DNA from: Conchocele bisecta | Lineage: Eukaryota > Mollusca > Bivalvia > Lucinida > Thyasiridae | DNA length: 64,000 nucleotides | Reading direction: 5' to 3' | Assembly: GCA_029237695.1 (NCBI GenBank) | Contig: CM055274.1 | Location: forward strand, 23,115,505-23,179,504 | Part shown: positions 55,161 to 64,000 of the stretch, one piece after another | How the letters are laid out: each line of letters starts with the position of its first letter | Position numbering within the stretch: position 1 is the stretch's first letter | Notes under the pieces: model-generated | Databases searched by the model: none | What the model was told of the DNA's origin: nothing | Seen by the model: the letters and a program-made list of their open reading frames with translations, nothing else | Translations under genes and position numbers: made by a program

Positions 55161-56099
55161 TTATAGACGTGGCTGGTGAAATTGTGCTTATTGCTCCTGT
55201 CGCCAACCTAGAACATGATCTCATACACAACCGCCTGCGTTAATCGTGCAACATACTTAAATGTGTGGGTGAAGAAATAGCGCGTATTGCTTCCGTGGCC
55301 AACCTAGATCATGATTTGCTACACAACCGACTGCGTTAATCTTGCAACATCAGTATAGGTGTGGCTGGTGAAATAGCGATTATTGATCCCGAGGCCAACC
55401 TAAAACATGATCTCCTGCATAACCGCCTGCGTTAATCCTGCAATATATGTATAGCGCTTATTGCTTCTGTGGCCAACCAATACCATGATATGTTACACCA
55501 TCGCCTCCGTTACTCTTGCAACATAAATATGGGTGCGGCTGGAGAAATAGCGTGTATTGCTTCTGTGGCCGACATATACCATGATACATGTATGTTACAC
55601 CATCACCTCCGTTACTCTTGCAACATAAATATGGGTGTGGCTGCATAAATCGTGTTTATTGCTTCTGTGGTCAACCTATACCATGATATGTTACACAATC
55701 TCCTCCGTTACTCTTGCAACATAAATATGAGTGTGGCTGCATAAATCGTGTTTATTGCTTCTGTGGTCAACCTATACCATGATATGTTACACAATCTCCT
55801 CCGTTACTCTTGCAACATAAATATGGGTGTGGCTGCAGAAATAGCGTGTATTGCTTCAGTGGCCAACCTATACCATGATATGTTACACCATCGCCTCCGT
55901 TACTCTTGCAACATAAATATGGGTGTGGCTGCAGAAATAGCGTGTATTGCTTCTGTGGCCAACCTATACCATGATATGTTACACAATCGCCTCCGTTACT
56001 CTTGCAACATAAATATGGGTGTCGCTGGAGAAATAGTGTTTATTGCTTCTGTGGCCAACATATACCATGATATTTTACACAATCGCCTGAGTTAATCTT
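55161..56099 (+). repeat. Minisatellite, about 96-bp unit, block 1
   Basis: Unit landmarks TATTGCTTCTGTGGCCAACC, CATGATATGTTACAC and CGCCTCCGTTACTCTTGCAA. The four best units (55777, 55873, 55969, 56065) are exactly 96 bp apart. Since 96 is a multiple of three, a repetitive frame stays open, but this is not evidence of a gene. Each unit contains a Rep-F-like terminus (ACAACCGCCTGCGTTAATC in the outer units). Confidence 0.85.
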
Positions 56100-56690
56100 T
56101 ACCAGATTATCAACGTTGTTGAACATATGTTGACAATGCCAATTCGCAATCAAATAATGTGATTATCTGAGCCTGGGCTCAGCAAATCGAGCGGCTTGAT
56201 TGCAAACACACAATATTCAAGTACCTAGATCATGATTTGCTACACAACCGACTGCGTTAATCTTGCAACATCAGTATAGGTGTGGCTGGTGAAATAGCGC
56301 TTATTGATCCCGAGGCCAACCTAGAACATGATCTCCTGCATAACCGCCTGCGTTAATCCTGCAATATATGTACATGTATAGGTGTGGTTGGATAAATAGC
56401 CTATATTGCTTCTGTGGCCAACCTATACCAGGATACATGTATGTTACACCATCGCCTCCGTTACTCTTGCAACATAAATATGGGTGTGGCTGGAGAAATA
56501 GTGTTTATTGCTGCTGTGGCCAGCATATACCATGATATGCTACACAACCGCCTGTGTTAATGTTTCTCAGATTATCAACGTTGCTGAGCATCTATTCGCA
56601 ATGCCAACTCGCAATTCAGAATTTGATTATCTGAGCCTGGGCTCAGCCAATCAAGCTGCTTGATTGCAAAAACACAATATTCAAGTACTA
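56100..56690 (+). repeat. Rep-F remnant, minisatellite block 2, second Rep-F remnant
   Basis: 56100-56222 and 56563-56690 are Rep-F pieces (TTATCTGAGCCTGGGCTCAG core). Between them four more 96-bp-type units (ATGATTTGCTACACAACCGA onward) repeat the block-1 sequence. The order block, F, block, F suggests one larger unit was duplicated. Confidence 0.75.
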
Positions 56691-57274
56691 CATATGGATT
56701 TGTTTCTTTACCGTACTGCTACGGTGACCGCTTATTGCATATTAGTTGAGTTAGTGTGGTTAATCCATAAGCTGGCTCCCAGCGCTGTTGTTCGGCAATT
56801 AGACAAGCCTCTGGGACACCGGCATTAATATCATCCACTCATTTCCGGTAACATACATCATTATTGTGTTTTCGCTCATGTTTATTGCTCCATCGGGGAG
56901 GCTTGGCAATTGGAAACTATTTCATGAGCAATAAACTACTGTTCATGGCAACGATTTGTCTTTGTTATATACAATTGAGGGCGGATAAAAAGGAATACCA
57001 TTACTCAGGAATGACGTTGCGTATGTGTGAAAAAATGGCCTATTGAGTCTACAATTAGTTCAGATCGATATCGGCCTGCGTACCCGCATATTCTCATCAT
57101 AAGCATGCGCATACTTACTTACTTACTTATTCCCTATTTTGAGTCTGGTTAACGAGTATAAGACAATGGCAGTTGCTTTAACAGTCGATGTTGACAAAAT
57201 ATTTCAGTTATTGGTGTGCACGTGTAGGTGGAAACTTGTAATAACGGAGATATAGAACAGGCGCAAATGCAGAC
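56691..57274. other. No recognised feature
   Basis: Short TTAC microsatellite near 57113-57130, otherwise unique. Confidence 0.4.
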
Positions 57275-57290
57275 GGGGGGGGGGGGGGGG
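57275..57290. repeat. G16 tract
   Basis: Uninterrupted run of 16 G. Confidence 0.9.
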
Positions 57291-57311
57291 TCTGGCGCAC
57301 GCCCCTCTAAA

Positions 57312-57550
57312 ATGTGGCTGTGACTGGAGAAATGGGGCTTATGCATTTTGAGACCAGTGTAGATCCAGATCAGTCTGTGCATCCGCACAGTCTGATCAGG
57401 GGCTACACTGTTCGTCATTCCATAAATAAAGCACATGCCATGCTACTAACAAGCAATATAGATCATTATCAGGCTACAGGAGTGTGCTATTTAATCAGGA
57501 GCGAGATGGTCACAAATTCAATAAGCCACATTTCTCCAGTCATAGCTATA
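57312..57550. mobile_element. MITE-D copy 13, full length
   Basis: TGTGGCTGTGACTGGAGAAA to ATTTCTCCAGTCATAGCTAT, with intact centre CTGTGCATCCGCACAG. A good reference copy. Confidence 0.85.
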
Positions 57551-57639
57551 AATTTGTATACTGTTCTACGTGGAAAGTTCTGATTCGTTTTCATATTTCT
57601 CACCCAAAGTACATACTGTTACGACTCAGATATATTTAA

Positions 57640-57745
57640 TTCCATGCCGCATTTGCTCCGAGCATATCGATATCTTCCGACATCATTTAAGGAAATGATC
57701 GTAAAATTTGTAATTATTTTTCATGAGATATGGCGTACATTCTTG
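57640..57745. repeat. Rep-T fragment
   Basis: CATGCCGCATTTGCTCCGAG and TTCCGACATCATTTAAGGAA resemble the inner arm of Rep-T. Confidence 0.4.
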
Positions 57746-57825
57746 CATGTAGGTAACACATTGCCGGAGTCTATTTCCGTCAGGGTAGATAACATGTACG
57801 TCAGTGGTCAGTTCTGGAAATATTA

Positions 57826-58312
57826 TATGTGGCTGTGACAGGAAAAATGGGGTTTATCGGTTTTGCGACCAGTGTAGATCCAGATCAGACTGTGCATCCG
57901 CACAGTCTGATCAGGATCTACACTGTTCGCTATACCTTCAACGTAACATCCGCCATGCTTCTTACAGGCAATATAGATCGGTATCAGGGGCCCGTTTCAC
58001 TAAACTTCGTACGACTAAAATGTTCGCAAGTGCAAATTTAGGATCGTTTGGAAATTTCAATTGATGGATTTACATGTATTGAGCATATGCTGCATATGCA
58101 GCCTATGCTCAATAAATGTAAATCCAATAATTGTTTGTAAGAAAACATTGTTAATGTGAAATTGGCAGACTATCATAATTTTGCACTTACGAACATTTTA
58201 GTCGTACGAAGTTTAGTGAAACGACCCCCAGGTTACAGGAGCGTGCGTGCTATTTGATAACAAATATTGGTCACAAATCCCATAAGCCCCATGTTTGCAG
58301 TCAGAGCCACAT
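57826..58312. mobile_element. MITE-D copy 14, interrupted by MITE-C
   Basis: TATGTGGCTGTGACAGGAAA to GTTTGCAGTCAGAGCCACAT with MITE-C copy 9 inserted at GGTATCAG. CAG is on both sides of the insert. Confidence 0.85.
57987..58229. mobile_element. MITE-C copy 9 in MITE-D, CAG duplication
   Basis: Full-length. The uninterrupted MITE-D reads ATCAGG(T/C)TACAGGAG at this point, so the element brought a 3-bp CAG duplication. Confidence 0.9.
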
Positions 58313-58621
58313 ATTCCGCTTGCATATCAAATGACATGAATAATACAACACACGCGAAACCGCAACTTATCATTAATATCGTTAATGTGTAGAACAATAC
58401 ACGCAATGAACGTATTCTATTACATGTACAGTAGAGTTCAGCGTCCATCGCCCTAGCAACAGTCTCGTCAACATACATGTACATGTCGTTGATGTCGGGC
58501 GATGACCGTTGCTGACTATCAGGACAGTGCATCCGCACAGTCTGATCAGGATCTACACTGTTCGCTATACCTTCAACGTAACATCCGCCATGCTTCTTAC
58601 AGGCAATATAGATCGGTATCA

Positions 58622-58864
58622 GGGGCCCGTTTCACTAAACTTCGTACGACTAAAATGTTCGCAAGTGTAAATTTAGGATCGTCTGGAAATTTCAATTGAT
58701 GGATTTACATGTATTGAGCATATGCTGCATATGCAGCCTATGCTCAATAAATGTAAATCCAATAATTGTTTTTAAGAAAACATTGTTAATGTGAAATTGG
58801 CAGACTATCATAATTTTGCACTTACGAACATTTTAGTCGTACGAAGTTTAGTGAAACGACCCCC
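58622..58864. mobile_element. MITE-C copy 10 (duplicate of copy 9)
   Basis: Same insertion as copy 9, copied by the 636-bp duplication. Not an independent event. Confidence 0.9.
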
Positions 58865-59156
58865 AGGTTACAGGAGCGTGCGTGCTATTTGATAACAAAT
58901 ATTGGTCACAAATCCCATAAGCCCCATGTTTGCAGTCAGAGCCACATATTCCGCTTGCATATCAAATGACATGAATAATACAACACACGCGAAACCGCAA
59001 CTTATAATTAATATCGTTAATGTGTAGAACAATACACGCAATGAACGTATTCTATTACATGTACAGTAGAGTTCAGCGTCCATCGCCCTAGCAACAGTCT
59101 CGTCAACATACATGTACATGTCGTTGATGTCGGGCGATGACCGTTGCTGACTATCA

Positions 59157-59399
59157 GGAGCCCGTTTCACTAAACTTCGTACGACTAAATTGTTCGTAAG
59201 TGCAAAATTATGATGGTCTGTAAATATCACATTAACAATGTTTTCTTGTAAACAATTATTTGATTTACATGTATTGAGCATAGGCTGCATGTGCAGCCTA
59301 TGCTCAATAAATGTAAATCCATCAATTGAAATTTCCAGACGATCCTAAATCTGCACTTACGAACATTTTAGTCGTACGAAGTTTAGTGAAACGGGCCCC
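59157..59399. mobile_element. MITE-C copy 11, CAG on both sides
   Basis: GAGCCCGTTTCACTAAAC to GTTTAGTGAAACGGGCCC. CAG flanks. Central hairpin TTGAGCATAGGCTGCATGTG. Lies at the right end of the second duplicated unit. Confidence 0.85.
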
Positions 59400-59410
59400 A
59401 GATAATTTAC

Positions 59411-59564
59411 TACAGTGGAACCTTTCTAAACCGGACACCAAGAAACACACATGTGCTCTTATGTTTGGTGAGTTTGATCATATGCCTGATTTGCAGTGAA
59501 ACCTCTCTAAGCCGGACACCTTGGGGACCTCACAAGGTGTCCGGTTTAGACAGGTTTCACTGTA
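59411..59564. mobile_element. Pal-I copy 5, shortened
   Basis: TA-CAGTGGAACCTTTCTAAAC on the left. Right end hairpin CCGGACACCTTGGGG facing AAGGTGTCCGG, ending CACTG-TA. Confidence 0.7.
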
Positions 59565-59628
59565 TATGTGGCTGTGACTGCAGTAATGGGACATATGAGA
59601 GTTGTGACCAGTGTAGCTCATGATCAAC
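59565..59628. mobile_element. MITE-D left end, cut by the retrotransposon
   Basis: TGTGGCTGTGACTGCAGTAA..GACCAGTGTAGCTCATGATC stops where the proposed LTR begins, so the retrotransposon probably inserted into a MITE-D. Confidence 0.6.
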
Positions 59629-59972
59629 TGCTAGTAGTATACTTGTGTATGTCTGTGCTTGCACGTCTAACCTATGCGCAACAGTAAGATACGACACCGC
59701 AGCTATATAGGGCCTAATTATCCTCTCTTGTCCCCACGCGGTGTTTCTGTGCGTGACGTGCGGTGCGGTCCGGGGACGGGAATGACGTGGTTGCTCTCAT
59801 TTAGATACATGACAGTTCGCACGTGTATCATGTAATAACTTGGAGTTTATATCAGAGAAACTCAATCTGGGTTCAGACATTTATTTGTTTACATCCGGGT
59901 AACTCCTCAAGCGTGCACCCCTTCTAATCTAACAATATGTGCACCAACCACTGACAATCGCACAATACTACA
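59629..59972 (-). mobile_element. Proposed 3' LTR of the Ty3/gypsy element
   Basis: On the minus strand it begins TGTAGTATTGTGCG right after the purine-rich GGGGCGGGTGGA (59973-59984), a good polypurine-tract candidate, and would end ACTACTAGCA, giving TG..CA ends and 344 bp. It holds a TATA-like CTATATAG at 59703-59710. The left boundary is inferred from where MITE-D sequence stops. The partner 5' LTR lies beyond the window, so neither identity nor target duplication can be checked. Confidence 0.55.
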
Positions 59973-60165
59973 TCCACCCGCCCCAATTGGGGACCCCCAC
60001 CTGTACATAACCGTTTATTTGTGATTTCAAACATTTAGTAATTTATGAACCCCATAAACAAGAACAATTGTGAGATTACCGGGTAATGTTCATAACACAC
60101 ACACACATGTTTTATAACTAAAACATGCATGTCTGTATGACGACCACCAAATTAACATATACCGA
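59973..60165 (-). other. 3' untranslated region of the Ty3/gypsy element
   Basis: Between the Gag-Pol stop and the proposed LTR: a (TG)n run near 60097-60106 and, at the LTR side, the purine-rich tract. No env-like open frame exists here. Confidence 0.6.
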
Positions 60166-63100
60166 TTACAGGTTCATTTTAACGATTGGCTTCCTATTTC
60201 TAATCGGGTACCGCCTACCAACCTCAGCTGTCACCGGACTTTCGAACTGTTGTGGTGCCCTTACTGGGCTGGGCTGTGGTGTTCTTAATGGACCTTGGTT
60301 ATTGTCACATACTGACCCTTGAAGCTGAGGTCCCATTTCCCATTCCCTGGTATCTGCCATTATTCCATCAGTACCCATACTACATGCGTCATCAGCGGAT
60401 GTTGCCCTAGCGATGGGGGTGCTACACCCACCATCCTTTCCCGACTCCACTGATGGCACATGTATATGTGTGTCAGCAGTTCGAACTGCTGGCAACATCA
60501 CTTTAGATTCCAACATCTGATTAACATGACAAAACCGATTTCTGTATCCAACATCAACCAAATACGTCAGTGGGCCCAAAACCTTCCTGACCACCCCTGA
60601 TTCCCAGACCCACTTTCCCCCCTGACTATATTTCTTAACACTCACAGTATCACCCACAATATATGCCCTCCCCCTACGTTCCACATGACTAGCATCAAAT
60701 GTTTTTTGTTTGGCATGAATGTTCTCTGCTTGGTTCGGTCGTAATAGAGTCAATCGAGATCTCAATTCCCGTTTCATAAACAGTGATGAAGGACTCTCTC
60801 CCGTAACCGTATGTGGGACTGTCCGATATTTGAACAGAAATCGTGCAAGTCTATGCCGAAGCGACAAGTTACTGTTACCGACATCAACGACTTGAGCTTT
60901 TAGTGCCTGCTTTAGAACTTGTACCGCTCGTTCCGCTGCCCCGTTCGAGCTAGGATGCCATGGAGGAATCAATTTATGTCGAATTCCATTCCTTCGAGTA
61001 AACTCCCGGAACTCTGCAGAAATAAACTGGGGTCCATTATCTGATACGATCACTTCCGGAATACCCCAGGAGGCACACATACTTCTTAACTCCTCGACTG
61101 TTCTCTCGCTGGTTGTCGATTTCATTGGGACCACCTCAAGCCACTTACTGTAGCTATCTGTCACCACTAAAAATGACTGTTGTTTGAAGCTCGCGAAGTC
61201 TACATGTATTCGTTGCCATGGTCGCGACGCATATTCCCATGGCATCAGTGGCGCGGGCTGCGCTGATTTTCTTACTGATTGGCACACCTGACAATGACTC
61301 ACCACATCCTCTATTTGTGTGTCCATATTTGGCCACCAAACGTACGACCGGGCCAATGACTTCATTCGCGACATACCTATGTGTTCCTCATGTAACTCAG
61401 CCAGAACACCAGCGCGAAATTTTGTCGGAATCACAACACGCATTCCCCAAAGCACAACACCGTGGTCAGTACTCAATTCAGACCGTCTGACAAAATATGG
61501 TTTTACTTCAGGATCCTTCACACAAGATGGCCAGCCATTCATAGTATATGAATATACTCGTGACAAAGTCGGGTCTGTCCGCGTTGCTGAAGCGACTTCT
61601 CGACTACTGATTGGAACTCCATCATTTCTTACCGCGAAATACACTTCCCAATCCTCATCCTTACTCTCTTCAAAGTCTGTATTTTCATCTGGCCAACGTT
61701 GTTCCAATGGCAATCGCGACAGTGAATCACAATTTGAATGATCAGCTGATTTACGACATTCAATTTCATAGTCATATGCCGATAATATCAAAGCCCATCT
61801 CTGTAAACGCGCTGCTGCCAACGTAGGTACTCCCTTCTTTGGCCCAAGTATTGTAGACAATGGCTTATTGTCAGTCACAAGGACGAATCGCCGTCCATAT
61901 AAGTATTTATGAAATTTCTTCACACCATAGATGATTGCCAGAGCTTCGCGTTCTAACTGGGAATAGTTTTTCTCACTACTTGTCATAGTTCTGGATCCAA
62001 AGGCGATTGGCCTCTCTTCTCCATCTATTATGTGACTTAGAACACAACCAACACCATATGCACTAGCATCACATGCAAGCTTGAGAGGTTTCTCGCCATC
62101 ATAGTGCACTAACAGATCACACTTCAGTACTAGTTCTTTTGTCTTTACAAAGGAAGTTTCGCAATCCTTGTCCCACGCCCATCGAGCATTCTTCCTCAGC
62201 AATTTATGTAGCGGTTCCAAAATCGTCGACAGATCTGGCAGAAATGCCCCGTAGTAATTTAGGAGTCCTAAATATGACTTCAGCTCTGTCACATTTGTCG
62301 GTGTCGGAGCATTCTGTATTGCATGTACTTTCTCATTAGTCGGGTTTATACCTTCTTTATCAATCACATGTCCCATATATGTCACTCTATCATTCATAAA
62401 TGTGCACTTTTCCTTCTTCAACTTAATATTGTGTTTTTTCAACCGGTTTAGTACCTCAGTTAACCTCCTGACGTGTTCTTCGTCACTTGGAGCCGTGACC
62501 AATGTGTCGTCTATTCCGCACACAACTCCTTCAAGACCATTCCAAACCCTATCCATCACCCCTTGGAAAATCGCAGGTGCCGAGCTTACCCCATAAGCCA
62601 ACCGGTTGAATTGATACAACCCGACATGAGTATTCACCGTTAGATATTCCATTGAATTAGAGTCCAACTCCAATTGTGAATATGCATGAGATAAGTCAAG
62701 TTTTGTAAACTTCTCTCCACCTGCCAGTGTCGCGAACAAGTCGTCGGTATTCGGAATAGGATACGGTTCATCCGGGACTGTTCTATTAACTGTCACTTTA
62801 TAGTCCCCGCAAATTCGTATTGACCCATCTGCCTTCGGCACAACCACTATGGGCGCTGCCCAGTCACTGTGCTCTACCTTGGTAATGATGCCTTCCTTCT
62901 CTAGCCGATGCAGTTCTTTTTCTACTTGACCTTTCAATGCATAAGGTACTGGTCTTGCCTTGTGGAATATTGGCTGCGTCCCATCTTTCACGCGGATCTG
63001 AGCCTTGAGGTTTTTAATTCCGCTTACCGTCCCATCAAATATTTCTGGAAAGTTTAATAATAAGTCGTCTACGGCATATACCCGCTGTACCGAAAACACA

Positions 63101-64000
63101 CTTCTCCAGTCTAGAATCAGCTCGTCCAACCAATCACGCCCCACAAGGCATGGTCCTTTTTCCCCAGCTATAACCAGTGGTAGAATCTTACTCTGCCCAT
63201 AATGAGTAACTGGAACATCAACTGTGCCAACAATGTTTATTCTTGTCCCAGAGTAGCCCTTCAAAGTCATTGATGTGTCCTGTATTTTATACTCTGACAA
63301 GTAGGTTTTGTACACTGACACTGGTATTATTGACACTGCACTACCTGTATCAACTTCAAAGTTCATACTTTCTTCTCCGACTTTCATGGTGACCAGATGG
63401 CCCTTTGTTCTCTCTGTATTCTGCATATAAACAGAATAAAGTGGTTCACTTTCACTGTCATTTCCAGTTTCCTCGACCGACCTAACATTCCGAGTATTTG
63501 GACATTTTCTAGCCATGTGACCAACTTTATTACACGCAAAACATTTACTTGTTTTGAACCGACAAAAGTTAGGGTTATGATTGTTGCCACACCGAAAACA
63601 CTCGGTAACAGTTCTCGAACCGTGCGAGTTCGTTCGACTTCCTGTTGTGTCACCGCCCCTTGGACCATTCCACTTAGACCGCGTCCAATATGCTTTCGGC
63701 TTTACAACATTCACAGGGGCACATTCTGTCCTTTCTGGTTGTAATTGCTCTGTTCCTTTCTGTGCCATTTCCATAGCCGTCCCAATTTGTATGGACTTCT
63801 CAAAACTTAAATCACTTTCTGCTAGCAATTTCTTTTGAGTACTTTCATTTTGCAATCCGCATACAAATCTGTCCCGTAATGCCTCTTCTAGAAATGTCCC
63901 AAATTCGCACCGTGCGGATAGCCTCTTTAATTCAACAACGTAATCAGCGACACATTCACCCTCTCGTTGATTTCGTTTGTAAAATCTAAACCTTTCAGAG
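60166..64000 (-). CDS. Gag-Pol polyprotein of a Ty3/gypsy LTR retrotransposon (start beyond the window)
   Basis: A single open frame of 1277 visible codons, continuing past the right edge. Order on the minus strand: end of the Gag domain (63860-64000, with CEFGTFLEEALRDRFVCG), two zinc knuckles (63562-63600, C-x2-C-x3-H-x4-C; 63502-63543, C-x2-C-x4-H-x4-C), aspartic protease DTGSA (DTG 63343-63351), reverse transcriptase (KLDLSHAY, Asp codon at 62695-62697; GIDD at 62506-62517), RNase H (Asp, Glu and Asp codons starting at 62070, 61947 and 61872), integrase with HHCC finger (61392 to 61282) and D,D-35-E core (codons at 61200, 61041 and 60933), then a GPxxY-type block (60562-60576) and a low-complexity tail ending KMNL. 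Gag and Pol are fused without frameshift. There are no internal stops, so the copy may be young, but Gly replaces Tyr in the YXDD box. The TTG at 63853-63855 is inside the protein and is not a start. No env gene. Confidence 0.93.
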   Translation of the reverse strand, partial: SERFRFYKRNQREGECVADYVVELKRLSARCEFGTFLEEALRDRFVCGLQNESTQKKLLAESDLSFEKSIQIGTAMEMAQKGTEQLQPERTECAPVNVVKPKAYWTRSKWNGPRGGDTTGSRTNSHGSRTVTECFRCGNNHNPNFCRFKTSKCFACNKVGHMARKCPNTRNVRSVEETGNDSESEPLYSVYMQNTERTKGHLVTMKVGEESMNFEVDTGSAVSIIPVSVYKTYLSEYKIQDTSMTLKGYSGTRINIVGTVDVPVTHYGQSKILPLVIAGEKGPCLVGRDWLDELILDWRSVFSVQRVYAVDDLLLNFPEIFDGTVSGIKNLKAQIRVKDGTQPIFHKARPVPYALKGQVEKELHRLEKEGIITKVEHSDWAAPIVVVPKADGSIRICGDYKVTVNRTVPDEPYPIPNTDDLFATLAGGEKFTKLDLSHAYSQLELDSNSMEYLTVNTHVGLYQFNRLAYGVSSAPAIFQGVMDRVWNGLEGVVCGIDDTLVTAPSDEEHVRRLTEVLNRLKKHNIKLKKEKCTFMNDRVTYMGHVIDKEGINPTNEKVHAIQNAPTPTNVTELKSYLGLLNYYGAFLPDLSTILEPLHKLLRKNARWAWDKDCETSFVKTKELVLKCDLLVHYDGEKPLKLACDASAYGVGCVLSHIIDGEERPIAFGSRTMTSSEKNYSQLEREALAIIYGVKKFHKYLYGRRFVLVTDNKPLSTILGPKKGVPTLAAARLQRWALILSAYDYEIECRKSADHSNCDSLSRLPLEQRWPDENTDFEESKDEDWEVYFAVRNDGVPISSREVASATRTDPTLSRVYSYTMNGWPSCVKDPEVKPYFVRRSELSTDHGVVLWGMRVVIPTKFRAGVLAELHEEHIGMSRMKSLARSYVWWPNMDTQIEDVVSHCQVCQSVRKSAQPAPLMPWEYASRPWQRIHVDFASFKQQSFLVVTDSYSKWLEVVPMKSTTSERTVEELRSMCASWGIPEVIVSDNGPQFISAEFREFTRRNGIRHKLIPPWHPSSNGAAERAVQVLKQALKAQVVDVGNSNLSLRHRLARFLFKYRTVPHTVTGESPSSLFMKRELRSRLTLLRPNQAENIHAKQKTFDASHVERRGRAYIVGDTVSVKKYSQGGKWVWESGVVRKVLGPLTYLVDVGYRNRFCHVNQMLESKVMLPAVRTADTHIHVPSVESGKDGGCSTPIARATSADDACSMGTDGIMADTREWEMGPQLQGSVCDNNQGPLRTPQPSPVRAPQQFESPVTAEVGRRYPIRNRKPIVKMNL

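Larger units (their letters stand above)
57892..59158 (+). repeat. Recent 636-bp tandem duplication
   Basis: Units start at 57892 and 58528 (GTGCATCCGCACAGTCTGAT) and differ at only a handful of positions. Each contains most of a MITE-D with its nested MITE-C plus about 200 bp of flank. The left breakpoint lies in the MITE-D central hairpin. Confidence 0.9.

Noticed and set aside
55748..56095. 115-codon frame encoding a repeated 32-residue peptide
   Set aside because: It arises because the 96-bp minisatellite period is a multiple of three. No start context, signal or domain supports a protein.
58868..59290. 140-codon frame with a hydrophobic segment, also present at 58233-58538
   Set aside because: It is assembled from MITE-C, MITE-D and flank, and appears twice only because of the 636-bp duplication.
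60125..63838. Plus-strand and alternative-frame open readings opposite Gag-Pol
   Set aside because: They are shadows of the real minus-strand polyprotein.

Overview
The window looks like a piece of nuclear genome from an invertebrate animal, most likely a bivalve mollusc. That assignment is inference. It rests on the type of LINE (an endonuclease-type element with a 2A-like motif before the endonuclease, a class known from molluscs and echinoderms), on a Ty3/gypsy Gag-Pol element of a type common in marine invertebrates, and on the dense mix of short palindromic repeats and tRNA-derived SINEs. I recognise no host protein gene, no functional tRNA or rRNA gene and no CRISPR array. Two real protein-coding elements are present and both are retrotransposons on the minus strand. 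Almost everything else that can be named is a non-autonomous mobile element, a palindrome or a tandem repeat. Repeat labels (Pal-A, MITE-B and so on) are mine, for cross-reference.

Layout. 1-20 kb: scattered palindromes and MITEs, three tRNA-derived SINE insertions, two copies of a 250-bp Rep-F repeat around a foldback element (6.9-7.9 kb), and a Helitron-like fragment (7.9-8.4 kb). 20.7-21.8 kb: a 1034-bp inverted-repeat element packed with ACGCGTTA palindromes. 22-24 kb: further foldback repeats and a SINE. 24.0-28.0 kb: a nearly full-length but broken LINE (2A-like motif, endonuclease, reverse transcriptase, C-terminal Cys/His region) next to a C-tract of about 107 bp. 28.85-31.63 kb: a satellite array with a period of about 157 bp. 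31.6-55 kb: MITEs in nested arrangements, several dated relative to each other by insertion. 55.1-56.7 kb: a 96-bp minisatellite. 57.3-59.6 kb: a 636-bp recent tandem duplication. 59.6-64.0 kb: 3' part of a Ty3/gypsy retrotransposon: a candidate 3' LTR, then a Gag-Pol frame that stays open to the right edge.

How it fits together. Only the Gag-Pol element could still make its own enzymes, and its reverse transcriptase has Gly where the YXDD Tyr is expected. The SINEs and MITEs would have depended on enzymes encoded elsewhere. Filled and empty sites inside the window fix several insertion preferences: Pal-A inserts at TA, MITE-E and MITE-C make 3-bp CWG duplications, and MITE-B is bounded by TTAA. 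The two CWG families (C and E) are the least ordinary signal, with the ACGCGTTA element close behind.
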